Source: Candidatus Poribacteria bacterium (GTDB lineage: Bacteria > Poribacteria > WGA-4E > WGA-3G). From it: a DNA stretch of 54,300 nt. Made by a program: the position numbers and the translations under genes. Location of the stretch: NCBI GenBank assembly GCA_012270865.1, contig JAAXHL010000162.1, positions 1-54,300 of the forward strand, written 5' to 3'. The notes under the pieces are model-generated. The model was not told the origin of the DNA, did no database searches, and was given only the letters and a program-made list of their open reading frames with translations. Numbering within the stretch: the stretch's first letter is position 1; each line of letters opens with the position of its first letter. Positions 23,921 to 32,628 of the stretch are shown here, one piece after another.

Positions 23921-24012
23921 AACGTAGCCTGAAACGTAGTGGAAGGCGGATATGCACCGAAGAACTTCAAATTCCAAACCCATTTGCTTTAACCGCAAGG
24001 AAAGTTAAAAAT
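23921..24012 (+). promoter_or_regulatory. repeated leader element, copy C
   Basis: AACGTAGCCTGAAACGTAGT at the start, AGAACTTCA in the middle and CCGCAAGG-AAAGTTAAAA at the end, then ATG 24013. Position by position it matches copy A (7875-7967) in start, middle and end, with one base difference in length. Confidence 0.7.
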
Positions 24013-25071
24013 ATGAAAGCGGCTATACTTGAAAGTCTTGACAATTTAAGCGTGCAAGAGGTCCCCGAACCCGAAATTGATGACGATGCCGCTTTAATGC
24101 GCGTCGAAGCTGTGAGTATATGCGGTTCCGATGTCCGCATCCTCCATCACGGTAACCCAAGAGTTAAACCCCCGACCATTATTGGACATGAAAATTCCGG
24201 TGTCATCGTCAGGACTGGCAAAAACGTAACCCGCGTCAAAGAAGGCGACCGCGTGTCAATCGGTGCCGATGTTCCGTGTGGACAGTGTCATTGGTGCCGG
24301 GACGGTCTCGGAAACAATTGTGACATCAACTACGCCATCGGCTACCAGATTCCCGGTGCTTTCGCACAATATATGAAACTGCCGCGTCTCGTTTTGGAGG
24401 AAGGACCTGTAACGCCGTTCAGTGAGACCCTCAGTTTCGATGAAGCCGCGCTCGCTGAACCGCTTGCGTGTGCTATCAACGGGCTCGAACTCGTCAACAT
24501 GTCGCTCGGAAAAAGCGTCGTTATTATCGGTCTCGGACCGATAGGATGTATGATGATAGACCTCGCACGGGTGATGGGAGCAACGCAAGTTATCGGTGTC
24601 CAACGCAGCAAACTCCGTATGGAGATCGCAAAATTCTACGAGGCAGATGCCTACATCGCTTCCGAAGAGGAAGATGTGATTGAGAGGTGCAAGGAGGAGA
24701 CCGGAGGCGAGGGTCCCGATATCGTCATTACGACCTGCGGTTCCGTTGAAGCACACGAGCAGGCTGTTGAAATGGTGGCACATCGCGGATACGTCAATCT
24801 GTTTGGCGGATTACCGAAGACAATGCGTCCAATGAGCGTTCTCTCTAATATTATACACTATAAAGAGTGCTTTGTCACAGGTTCGCACGGGTGTGTACCG
24901 CGCCACCATGAATTGGCAGTTCGGCTCCTTGAAAAGGGGATGGTGCGTGTGCAACCGCTCATCACACATCATTTTCCACTCATTGAGATTGACAAAGCGT
25001 TTGAAGCAATGGAATCCAGAAAAGGAATGAAAATTATGATACACCCACATCAGGAGGTTACAGGAGGGTAA
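24013..25071 (+). CDS. second zinc-dependent alcohol/sugar dehydrogenase (MDR family)
   Basis: 352 residues. Catalytic zinc ligands Cys37 (SICGSD), His59-Glu60 (IGHENS) and Glu149 (AEPLAC); structural-zinc Cys 89, 92, 95, 103 (CGQCHWC....C); Rossmann GLGPIG (173-178). It is paralogous in fold to the dehydrogenase just upstream but clearly diverged. CGSHGCVPRHH near residue 295 resembles threonine/sorbitol dehydrogenase relatives. Start fixed by repeated leader copy C. The next gene, apt, begins 9 bases after its stop, so the two are probably co-transcribed. Substrate unknown. Confidence 0.85.
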   Translation: MKAAILESLDNLSVQEVPEPEIDDDAALMRVEAVSICGSDVRILHHGNPRVKPPTIIGHENSGVIVRTGKNVTRVKEGDRVSIGADVPCGQCHWCRDGLGNNCDINYAIGYQIPGAFAQYMKLPRLVLEEGPVTPFSETLSFDEAALAEPLACAINGLELVNMSLGKSVVIIGLGPIGCMMIDLARVMGATQVIGVQRSKLRMEIAKFYEADAYIASEEEDVIERCKEETGGEGPDIVITTCGSVEAHEQAVEMVAHRGYVNLFGGLPKTMRPMSVLSNIIHYKECFVTGSHGCVPRHHELAVRLLEKGMVRVQPLITHHFPLIEIDKAFEAMESRKGMKIMIHPHQEVTGG

Positions 25072-25080
25072 AGATTAGTA

Positions 25081-25596
25081 ATGAAAGGTTTTTCGCAATT
25101 TATTCGAGAAGTCCCCGATTTTCCGAAACCGGGTGTTGTGTTTAAGGACATCACACCGCTTTTAGGAAACCCAACTGCTTTTCATAAGGTGATTGATGAG
25201 TTCGTGCGCCACTATAAACATGAGGCAATAGATGTTGTCACTGGCATCGAGGCACGCGGGTTCATTTTCGCAACTGCGCTCGCATATCGACTCGGTGCCG
25301 CTTTTGTCCCCATCCGAAAAAAAGGGAAGCTACCCGCTGAAACGCACGAAACCACTTACGAACTTGAATACGGTCATGACACCGTTGAAATCCATAAAGA
25401 CGCATTTCCGCAGCACAGTCGAGTCCTGATGTGTGATGACCTCTTAGCAACTGGCGGGACACTTGCCGCTTCTATCGAACTTGTTGAAAAATTGGAGGGA
25501 GACATCGTCGGGGTCGCTGTATTAATTGAAATACCAGCACTCAACGGGAGAGAGAAAATTCCGAACTACGATATTTTTTCGCTCATGAAATACTAA
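25081..25596 (+). CDS. apt: adenine phosphoribosyltransferase
   Basis: 171 residues, the usual length. It makes AMP from adenine and PRPP (purine salvage). Visible: VPDFPKPGVVFKDITPLL (11-28), the adenine-loop region GIEARGFIF (55-63), FVPIRKKGKLP (75-85) and the PRPP motif VLMCDDLLATGGT (115-127). GGAGGG lies upstream of the ATG but rather far. It follows the dehydrogenase by 9 bases and is followed by tRNA-Arg. Confidence 0.93.
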   Translation: MKGFSQFIREVPDFPKPGVVFKDITPLLGNPTAFHKVIDEFVRHYKHEAIDVVTGIEARGFIFATALAYRLGAAFVPIRKKGKLPAETHETTYELEYGHDTVEIHKDAFPQHSRVLMCDDLLATGGTLAASIELVEKLEGDIVGVAVLIEIPALNGREKIPNYDIFSLMKY

Positions 25597-25604
25597 AATC
25601 ACGT

Positions 25605-25677
25605 GCGCCTGTAGCTCACCGGATAGAGCAGTGGTTTCCTAAACCATGTGTTGGGGGTTCGATTCCTCCCAGGCGCG
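25605..25677 (+). tRNA. tRNA-Arg (anticodon CCT)
   Basis: Acceptor stem GCGCCTG/CAGGCGC, D-arm with GCTC...GAGC, anticodon stem GTGGT/ACCAT around the loop TTCCTAA (anticodon CCT at 25638-25640), T-arm GGGGG-TTCGATT-CCTCC, discriminator G. CCA is not encoded. It reads AGG codons. It follows apt by 8 bases. Confidence 0.92.
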
Positions 25678-25703
25678 TCTGGCATGATTGTCGGAGTAAC
25701 AGT

Positions 25704-25800
25704 TACCAGTTGTCAGTTGTCAGTTGTCAGTTGTCAGTTAAAGAGGCGTTGTGTTAATCTAACATCTCTTAACTGGGGACTGGAAACTCGTCACTGGCGG
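25704..25800. repeat. heptad palindromic element, copy 2
   Basis: Consecutive heptads of CAGTTGT (25707-25740) ending CAGTTAAAGAGG, then a spacer and the inverse side CATCTCTTAACTGGGGACTGG. GTCAGTTAAAGAGG can pair with CTCTTAACTG. It fills the space between tRNA-Arg and secD. Confidence 0.7.
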
Positions 25801-25828
25801 CTATTAAAAAATTGTCTTAGGAGTAAAG

Positions 25829-27778
25829 ATGTACAGATTCAATATCTGGAAAATGGTTTTAATTATCGGGGTTTTGGTGTTTGCTATCTTATACCTGATC
25901 CCCACCCCGGATAGCTTCTACAATCCGCTATACGGGAACCTACCGCTTTGGATGCAGGAAGACCTCCCACCTTTTGAAGTCACCGAGGATAACGCATTAA
26001 AGGTGAACCTTGCAGAGGTCGAGTACCCCGAAGGAATTAGTTTCCAAGATACGACCGGTGAATTAGGAGATATTTTCCGCGTCCACTTAGGAAAACTTGA
26101 TTTTGTACAAGGGGTGGATTATGAATTTGATACCACTGAAGCCAGCGAGTTTTACGTCCGGTTCATCTCAGAAAAGGCGCGTCAGAATCCACAAGCGACA
26201 CTTGACAACCTACACCTATACGGGAGCCTCCCGATATTTGTCCGCCGGCTGATACCGGACACACGGTTGAAATTAGGGTTGGACCTCAAAGGAGGTGTCC
26301 ATCTGGTACTCGAAGTGGATTTGGAAGCTTCCAAAGCAGCACTTTTCAAAGAACACGCAATCTCAATTCCGGATCAACTTCGCACCGAAGATATTTTGTG
26401 TCGTGAAGTTAGACAGGTAGATGGACAAGACATGCTCAACGTTTTTGTCGGTATTCCTTCCCGGCTCCGATCCGACGCAAACCAGAAGACGGAGTACCTC
26501 GATAAAGCACAACGTATCCTCAACGAAATCGAGTTTTTTGAAGACGCACAGCAGCTCAGCAACGAAACCGAAACACAGACTGTATATCAGTTGAGACTCA
26601 CACAGAGCGGTATTCAACAGTATAGTGAACAGGCGATCGAGCAGGTCCTCATCGTCCTACGGAATCGTGTTGATGCGTTCGGTGTTTCGGAACCATCTAT
26701 CCGGCGAGAAGCGAATCAACCGAGAATTATCGTCGAGTTACCGGGGGCTGAAGACTCCTCGAAACCGCTACAGATCGTTCGCGAGATGGGTAGACTCGAA
26801 TTCAAACTCGTCAAGAAATCACCGACTGGCGGAAATTTCTGGAGCGGTACCTCGGATACACCACCCCCTGACAATATCCCAGAAGATACCGAAATCCGCA
26901 ATCATCGAGAAACAGGAAGCTGGTACGTTTTGGAAAGTCCGGTACTCTTAACCGGTGACCGGATTACCGACGCGTTTCCAACAACAGGAAGAACCAGTTT
27001 TGATATTGTCGTTTCACTAAGTTTTGATGGGCCCGGCAGACGTAAATTCGCACAAGTTACAGGCGACCATATCGGTGAACACTTAGCGATCCTCCTTGAT
27101 GGCAGAGTCCAATCGGCACCCGTCATTCAGGACCAGATTGTCGGAAATGCGATCATTCAGGGAAACTTTACTTATGAGGAAGCGAGTTACTTATCCAACA
27201 TCTTAAAGGCTGGCGCATTTCCGGTAGGTGTCCAGATCGCCAAAGAGGATACCGTCGGTCCCACCCTTGGACAAGAATCTATTGATAACGGTATTCGCGC
27301 TGCACTCATCGGTTTGGGTATAGTCCTGTTTTTCATGATCATCTACTACCGACTCTCCGGATTAATTGCTATTGTCGCGCTCATCTTTAATATGTTGATC
27401 CTTCTCGGTGCTTTGGCAGGCTTCGGAGCAGCATTGACGCTCCCCGGTATCGCTGGGCTTGTCCTTACAATCGGGATCGCTGTTGATGCGAATGTACTCA
27501 TCTTTGAACGAATTCGTGAAGAATTACGAACCGGTAAAGCCGTCTGGGCAGCGATCACAAGCGGTTATCAGCGCGCATTTGTAACAATTTTAGATGCTAA
27601 CCTTACGACATTCTTTACTGCCCTTGTCCTCTATCATTTTGGGACAGGCCCGATTAAAGGGTTTGCGGTAACACTCGGTATCGGCATCCTCGCGAGTATG
27701 TTCACAGCGATCGTCGTCACACGCGAGATATACGGCTTAATCATTGGCAACCGGGATGTCGAAACACTGAGCATCTAA
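25829..27778 (+). CDS. secD: protein translocase subunit SecD
   Basis: 649 residues. One N-terminal membrane helix (about 8-25), a large periplasmic region, then five helices from about residue 490. SecD signatures: LKLGLDLKGGVHLVLEVD (147-164), VLRNRVDAFGVSEPSIRRE near 277-295, IIVELPGAED, the C-terminal GLVLTIGIAVDANVLIFERIREE and TTFFTALVLYHFGTGPIKGFAVTL. SecD/SecF drives late steps of Sec export with the proton gradient. TAGGAG lies 5 bases before the ATG. secF starts 40 bases downstream. Confidence 0.95.
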   Translation: MYRFNIWKMVLIIGVLVFAILYLIPTPDSFYNPLYGNLPLWMQEDLPPFEVTEDNALKVNLAEVEYPEGISFQDTTGELGDIFRVHLGKLDFVQGVDYEFDTTEASEFYVRFISEKARQNPQATLDNLHLYGSLPIFVRRLIPDTRLKLGLDLKGGVHLVLEVDLEASKAALFKEHAISIPDQLRTEDILCREVRQVDGQDMLNVFVGIPSRLRSDANQKTEYLDKAQRILNEIEFFEDAQQLSNETETQTVYQLRLTQSGIQQYSEQAIEQVLIVLRNRVDAFGVSEPSIRREANQPRIIVELPGAEDSSKPLQIVREMGRLEFKLVKKSPTGGNFWSGTSDTPPPDNIPEDTEIRNHRETGSWYVLESPVLLTGDRITDAFPTTGRTSFDIVVSLSFDGPGRRKFAQVTGDHIGEHLAILLDGRVQSAPVIQDQIVGNAIIQGNFTYEEASYLSNILKAGAFPVGVQIAKEDTVGPTLGQESIDNGIRAALIGLGIVLFFMIIYYRLSGLIAIVALIFNMLILLGALAGFGAALTLPGIAGLVLTIGIAVDANVLIFERIREELRTGKAVWAAITSGYQRAFVTILDANLTTFFTALVLYHFGTGPIKGFAVTLGIGILASMFTAIVVTREIYGLIIGNRDVETLSI

Positions 27779-27818
27779 CAAACACGGAAACCGGAACTCT
27801 CACTGCGAGGCAAGAAAA

Positions 27819-28982
27819 TTGGAACTACTTAGAAATACAAACTTCGATTTTATTAGTCAGCACCGCACCGGCTTTATATTTTCAGCTGTGCTTATCCTTA
27901 TCGGCTTGATTTTTCTCGGCATCCATCAGGGACCTAACTTCGGAATTGACTTTCGCGGCGGTGTTAAAATCCAAGCGAAGTTCAATAGAGTCGTCACAGA
28001 AACTGAATTGCAAACTAAACTCACTGCAATCGGTTACGATCATGCCAAGATTCAAATAGATGAAGACGAACAAGAGGCATCCGTCTCCTTGGGGTACCGT
28101 CAGGAGTTTCAGGAACAGACCGTCAATATCCCGATTGTGGCGGATCCTGGCGACGTAACTGCTAACAGCCTTCAAGTGCATAAAACCCATCCGAAAGCAC
28201 ACTTATTGGGTATTGGTGAGTCTGTTCAACTTATTGAAGGCAGTTCGCAACAACGCAATCAAATTGTTGACCTGAAAGATAGTGCCGAAGGCGATGCCAT
28301 TCAACTGACGTTCGAGAACGCCTTCGGAATCGACTTGAGTGAGAACGCCACTATCCAAATCCAGGCGAGTGTCGGGACAAGTCTCACAGAAGCACTCCTC
28401 AAAGGTGGAGACGGTTGGCACGCACTCGTTGGTGGGGTCAACGTCTCTGAAGTCGGTCCGAGCGTCGGCAGCGACCTTAAATGGGCTGCACTCTGGTCAG
28501 TGCTCTGGTCGATTATCATTTTACTCGCCTATATCTCTTGGCGATTCGAGTTCCCTTTCGCTATCGGCGCAATAGCGGCACTCGTCCACGATGTCCTGAT
28601 TACCTTGGGTGTCTTTGCTGTTTTCTCGAAAGAGATTAACCTACCGACAGTGGCAGCGTTCCTCACGATTATCGGGTATTCGCTCAACGATACAATCGTC
28701 GTATTTGACCGCATCCGTGAGAACTCGCAAACCTTACGCGGCACCGACTACATAGAAATCATTAACCGAAGTATCAACCAGTCACTGAGCCGGACTGTTA
28801 TCACATCTTTGACAACGCTGTTTGTTGTCTTAGTTATATTTTTCCTCTCCAGTGCGGGTGAGGAGATTAACACGTTTGCCTTAGCACTTATCGTTGGTGT
28901 GTTGGTAGGTACGTATTCATCAGTCTTCGTCGCAAGTCCGATTCTATATCTCTGGAATCGAGGACAGCAAACCGCGTCATAA
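27819..28982 (+). CDS. secF: protein translocase subunit SecF
   Basis: 387 residues, longer than the usual 300-330. Membrane helix near 17-35, then GPNFGIDFRGGVKIQ (38-52), the family's D-F-R-G-G motif. The extra length lies in the periplasmic part (about 50-225). Helices from about 228 carry ALVHDVLITLGVFAV, TIIGYSLNDTIVVFDRIREN and SLSRTVITSLTTLFVVL. TTG 27819 is the start, with GCGAGG 8 bases upstream; no in-frame ATG precedes the homology. It forms the SecDF complex with the gene upstream. Confidence 0.94.
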   Translation: MELLRNTNFDFISQHRTGFIFSAVLILIGLIFLGIHQGPNFGIDFRGGVKIQAKFNRVVTETELQTKLTAIGYDHAKIQIDEDEQEASVSLGYRQEFQEQTVNIPIVADPGDVTANSLQVHKTHPKAHLLGIGESVQLIEGSSQQRNQIVDLKDSAEGDAIQLTFENAFGIDLSENATIQIQASVGTSLTEALLKGGDGWHALVGGVNVSEVGPSVGSDLKWAALWSVLWSIIILLAYISWRFEFPFAIGAIAALVHDVLITLGVFAVFSKEINLPTVAAFLTIIGYSLNDTIVVFDRIRENSQTLRGTDYIEIINRSINQSLSRTVITSLTTLFVVLVIFFLSSAGEEINTFALALIVGVLVGTYSSVFVASPILYLWNRGQQTAS

Positions 28983-28995
28983 CAAGAATGGCTAT

Positions 28996-29088
28996 CCGTA
29001 ATCAGTCATCAGCGGTCAGTAAAAGAAACTTATGACTAATCAAAAGACCTCTTAACTGATGGCTGATAGCCGACAGCTGGTGGTTTCA
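28996..29088. repeat. heptad palindromic element, copy 3
   Basis: CAGTCATCAGCGGTCAGTAAAAG on the left and CCTCTTAACTGATGGCTGATAG on the right, with a spacer of about 30 bases; TCAGT.AAAGA pairs with TCTTAACTGA. CTGATGGCTGA recurs inside the SprA-like gene (12691-12798). It lies between secF and the next gene. Confidence 0.65.
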
Positions 29089-29101
29089 GACAGCCATTTC
29101 T

Positions 29102-29845
29102 ATGAAAATATTAATCCTAAGTCCTTACACAACCGGTCAGAAACATAAGCCCGATAACCTGCTCCGTGGCGAGGATTGCGCATCACCTGAGCGTCTTGAA
29201 GCACGGATAAAGGAACTCTGTGGTTACAACGAGGAAGGCTGGTATCACGAAAGTCGAGACTACAGCGCACCTGCCGGCGAGATGTTCACCGGTCCCTTGA
29301 ACGCACAATTACGGGAAGGATTAAAACAGATTCGGGAACACAGTCAATACGGTGAAACGACGCTTGATCTCTATTTTCCGTGGTATTTTTGTCGGGTTGA
29401 CGGCAAGAAGAGTCCAGTTAACGAGACCGACATCATCGTTCCGTTTGATACCGCACCCCTTCACGAGCTTGAAGTCTTAGAATACGGTGAAAGCGGTGTC
29501 CCCGAGCAGATGGCAAGTCTGATTGACAGTTACGATCTCGCTTTTTCGCTATTACGGCAAGACGATATTCAGTCCTTGCAGCGTGTTTTTGAAGTGGAAC
29601 GTTCAACGACCCTAATTTTCTTACTGGCGAAAAGTCACAAGCATGTTGTCAATGAAGGCTTGCCGAATCTCCACGTGGTTGAGACCGGAAGCAGTCTACA
29701 GAAAAGCCTTCGCACCACAAATTGGGCAATGAAAGGCGTTGTGTTGAGAAGGTTATGCGAAGCCGCATGTCGAGACGGTTTCCACGTCTTTGAGCAAGTC
29801 AAGCAGGATCCCCAAAAGTTAATCGAAATCGCACGTAATCAGTAG
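29102..29845 (+). CDS. conserved hypothetical protein upstream of a sigma-54 activator
   Basis: 247 residues, no signal or membrane segment. It opens MKILILSPYTTGQKHKPDNL and has YSAPAGEMFTGPLNAQLREG (about 54-73), FPWYFCRVDGKKSP, IIVPFDTAPLHELEVLEYG and a C-terminal STTLIFLLAKSHKHV...HVVETGSSLQKSL. The opening beta strand and the VPFD/YG pieces faintly recall YaaA/DUF6884 proteins, but I am not confident. No ribosome site is obvious. It ends 17 bases before the activator gene, so it is probably in the same transcript. Function unknown. Confidence 0.6.
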   Translation: MKILILSPYTTGQKHKPDNLLRGEDCASPERLEARIKELCGYNEEGWYHESRDYSAPAGEMFTGPLNAQLREGLKQIREHSQYGETTLDLYFPWYFCRVDGKKSPVNETDIIVPFDTAPLHELEVLEYGESGVPEQMASLIDSYDLAFSLLRQDDIQSLQRVFEVERSTTLIFLLAKSHKHVVNEGLPNLHVVETGSSLQKSLRTTNWAMKGVVLRRLCEAACRDGFHVFEQVKQDPQKLIEIARNQ

Positions 29846-29862
29846 CAGCACCTAAGTTTATA

Positions 29863-31287
29863 ATGAATCTTCCAACACTTGTTACCAGCGACAGTTCGCG
29901 CCGTATTATCGGTGAATCTACACCGATGGAGGCGGTTTTGCGTCAGGTCGCCCAAGTCGCACCGACGAAAGCGACTGTCCTCATTACAGGCGAAACGGGT
30001 GTTGGAAAGGATGTCATCGCACAGGCGATCCACGAAGGCAGCCCCCGTAAAGATAAACCCTTTAAAGCCGTCAACTGCGGGACGTTTTACCAAGAACTCC
30101 TCCAAAGCGAACTCTTCGGACACGAAAAAGGTGCCTTCACCGGTGCGACGAACCAGCGACGCGGCGTATTTGAACAGGCAAACGGTGGCACACTCTTCTT
30201 AGATGAAGTCGGTGAAATGTCGCCGCAAGTACAGGTGAAGTTTCTGCGTGTCTTAGAGACACAGGAATTCACACGGCTCGGTGGTGAGCGAAATATTAAA
30301 GTCGATGTCCGAATTATCGCCGCCACGAATATCGACCTCGCGGCATCCGTTCAGCAGAAAAAGTTTCGGCAAGACCTCTATTACCGTCTCAACCTCTTCC
30401 GTATCCAGATCCCACCACTACGCGATCGCCGTGAGGATATCCCGCTCTTCGTCTCCGCTTTCATCTCCGAATTAAGCGCAGAACACGATAAACCGATTAC
30501 CGGTATAACGTCAGATGCCCTTAATTATCTTCAGAACGCTGAGTGGCATGGCAACGTCCGTGAGCTCAGAAATGCTATCGAAACCGCTATTATCTTGGCC
30601 ACCACCGATGAACTTCAACTTAAAGATTTTCCGATGGAACCCGAACATGAGCAGATGCCTCTGGTACCCGTACAAACGACCGGGACACAACTTGCACCGG
30701 CACACATCAAAGATGGCGGACTTCTTAATGTGTCCGGAGAACCTTTACAAGTTGTTGATACGTCAGATGGCGCGCTTGCGACAGAAAATATGGTTTCCAT
30801 TTACAAGACGATTCTCGGACTCATCCTCGCTGCAATCCGACTGTTAGAACCCGCCGCGACCGCTAATAACGATGTACCGTTCCTGATCCCCGATGAAGAT
30901 ACCAGTTGGATGCAAATTAGCGACACAGACGATGCCGCAGTTGTCCTTAAAAAAGCGTTAGAGGTGCTTTCAACAATTGCCAAGACACTTGAAAGCCGGA
31001 CCCAAGATAACAGGGTTGTCCCGATCGGTCCACCATTTGATCCGCGAGGCAGTTCGCAGGTGCAGGACGACTACGGATTCCCGGTACAAGATGACGAAGA
31101 CGCAATCGGTAGGGTCGGTATGACAATGGCAGAGATTGAACGGGTAGCGATCCAAAAGACCCTCACCGAGGCAGACGGCAATAAAACAGAAGCAGCAAAA
31201 ATTCTCGACATCGGCGTGCGGACGCTACATCGTAAGTTAGACGCTTATAAACAAGAAGACGGCAACAATGTAGATGCTGAGGAATAG
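29863..31287 (+). CDS. sigma-54-dependent transcriptional activator without receiver domain
   Basis: 474 residues. The AAA+ core starts almost at the N-terminus: Walker A GETGVGKD (43-50), the sigma-54 contact loop GAFTGA (90-95), Walker B GGTLFLDEV (108-116), ATNIDL, QDLYYRLNLF and WHGNVRELRN. A Fis-type helix-turn-helix ends the protein (about 420-463, KTEAAKILDIGVRTLHRKL). It opens sigma-54 promoters. Two odd points: there is no regulatory domain, and about 155 residues of low-similarity linker separate the AAA+ part from the DNA-binding part, usually a few tens. It may sense through this linker or a partner, perhaps the protein encoded just upstream. Confidence 0.9.
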   Translation: MNLPTLVTSDSSRRIIGESTPMEAVLRQVAQVAPTKATVLITGETGVGKDVIAQAIHEGSPRKDKPFKAVNCGTFYQELLQSELFGHEKGAFTGATNQRRGVFEQANGGTLFLDEVGEMSPQVQVKFLRVLETQEFTRLGGERNIKVDVRIIAATNIDLAASVQQKKFRQDLYYRLNLFRIQIPPLRDRREDIPLFVSAFISELSAEHDKPITGITSDALNYLQNAEWHGNVRELRNAIETAIILATTDELQLKDFPMEPEHEQMPLVPVQTTGTQLAPAHIKDGGLLNVSGEPLQVVDTSDGALATENMVSIYKTILGLILAAIRLLEPAATANNDVPFLIPDEDTSWMQISDTDDAAVVLKKALEVLSTIAKTLESRTQDNRVVPIGPPFDPRGSSQVQDDYGFPVQDDEDAIGRVGMTMAEIERVAIQKTLTEADGNKTEAAKILDIGVRTLHRKLDAYKQEDGNNVDAEE

Positions 31288-31343
31288 GTGGAGAAGTTTA
31301 TGGAAAAGCAATTTTCCATAATAACATCTGAGAGCATTTTAAC

Positions 31344-31373
31344 TTGAGGTCTTAGTCTTTTTTGTGGTATAGT
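31344..31373 (+). promoter_or_regulatory. possible sigma-70 promoter
   Basis: TTGAGG (31344-31349), 18 bases, TATAGT (31368-31373), in front of the membrane-protein gene at 31441. Moderate match only. Confidence 0.4.
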
Positions 31374-31440
31374 AATATATGAGGGCAAATTTGGAGTTCC
31401 ATCACTGAGTTGCAACCGTTAAAAGTGAACACCTAAGCAA

Positions 31441-32022
31441 ATGGCTAAAGAAGAGAATGGGAACGCGAGAGAAATCATAAACCAGTGGATGCAAATCGCA
31501 ATATGGATTGTAGCACTCATGATTCCACCATACGTGCTATGGATAGACCAGAAGTCATCAGTACAATCCACCTTGCTCAACGTAAGTGCTTTACTTCCAC
31601 TGCTTTTATTAGTTGCGACGCTTTTAATTGAAATAGGAGGTTATACAGTGCGCGGATTTATTTTAGCTAAAGAGGCACTCAGAGAACGAAAAGAGAGAAT
31701 CCGTAAGGAGAAAATAGATGCCGCCTTGTCACCACTTGCATGGCGTGTCGCAGCGCGCTTTATGGATGAATATAATTCTGAGCTTGTGGACAAATCAGAC
31801 TCGGATTTGTTAGAGATGGTCCAAGCGTTTGGTGCTAACAAGGCAATTGATATTGCAACAGAACAAGCTGATAAAGATGTTTTGGAATTTGTCAACAGTA
31901 TTGATCATGAAAGACGTGCTAACCAAATAGCCGTTAAAATTTCGGACTTAATGGGTCGTGAAGATTTTGCAGATCAAGTTGTGTTTTTAGTCAAAGAAAA
32001 CCAATATCTACATATCGAGTGA
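31441..32022 (+). CDS. hypothetical two-helix membrane protein
   Basis: 193 residues. Two membrane segments (about 17-34, IAIWIVALMIPPYVLWI, and about 44-65, VSALLPLLLLVATLLIEIGGY) followed by a basic helix (KEALRERKERIRKEKI) and a helical cytoplasmic part. No known family. Same plan as the protein at 21247, and both genes are AT-richer than their surroundings. No ribosome site seen before the ATG. It converges with the Uma2 gene. Confidence 0.6.
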   Translation: MAKEENGNAREIINQWMQIAIWIVALMIPPYVLWIDQKSSVQSTLLNVSALLPLLLLVATLLIEIGGYTVRGFILAKEALRERKERIRKEKIDAALSPLAWRVAARFMDEYNSELVDKSDSDLLEMVQAFGANKAIDIATEQADKDVLEFVNSIDHERRANQIAVKISDLMGREDFADQVVFLVKENQYLHIE

Positions 32023-32043
32023 AAACGCTGAGATCCACTTCAT

Positions 32044-32628
32044 TTAAACGAATAGTTCTCGGACGTAACACTGAAACCCTTCAATGACATCGCCACCCTC
32101 AAGGATGTCATCTCCACGCAAAACGGTCATATCTTCAGGAGACCGGTACACCTCTACGGTTTCTCGGCGTGGATTCACAACCCACACCATCGCACACCCC
32201 GCATTTAGCCATTCATCGACCTTTTCTGCAACTTCGGTGTAAGTATCCCCTGGATAGATAACTTCAACCGCAAGATCGGGCGCGCCTTCCCAATATCCCT
32301 TTGAAATACCGCGTTCATCAATTGTGGCTTGACGAACAAACGCAGCATCTGGCGCACGCACAGTATCTGGATTTTGGGCAATCTTAAACCCTGTTTCGGC
32401 ACCACACACATAGCCTAATTTATGTTTTTCAACATGCGCGTCGAGATGTCTTCCAATTTTAGCCGATCGGATCCCGTGTTCAAACCCGGCTGGTGGTATT
32501 TTACGCATGACTCCTTTCACTAATTCATACCGATACCCATCATCGGGCTGTTTCCACAGATCCTCAGCTGTTAAGAGCGTGGGTTGGGTAGATGGCAATT
32601 TTGATTGATTCTGTTGTGTTTCTGCCAT
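32044..32628 (-). CDS. Uma2-family (DUF820) putative restriction-endonuclease-fold protein
   Basis: 194 residues. Uma2 pattern: LLTAEDLWKQPDDGYRYELVKG (about 18-39), RSAKIGRHLDAHV, VRAPDAAFVRQ (about 90-100), APDLAVEVIYPGDTYTEVAEKVDEWLNAG (about 116-144) and MVWVVNPRRETVEVYR. The D...E-x-V and later K fit a PD-(D/E)XK core; the usual SPSD is YPGD here. Such genes are numerous in cyanobacteria and some other phyla; the cellular role is unclear. AAGGAAA precedes the ATG. Confidence 0.85.
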   Translation of the reverse strand: MAETQQNQSKLPSTQPTLLTAEDLWKQPDDGYRYELVKGVMRKIPPAGFEHGIRSAKIGRHLDAHVEKHKLGYVCGAETGFKIAQNPDTVRAPDAAFVRQATIDERGISKGYWEGAPDLAVEVIYPGDTYTEVAEKVDEWLNAGCAMVWVVNPRRETVEVYRSPEDMTVLRGDDILEGGDVIEGFQCYVRELFV

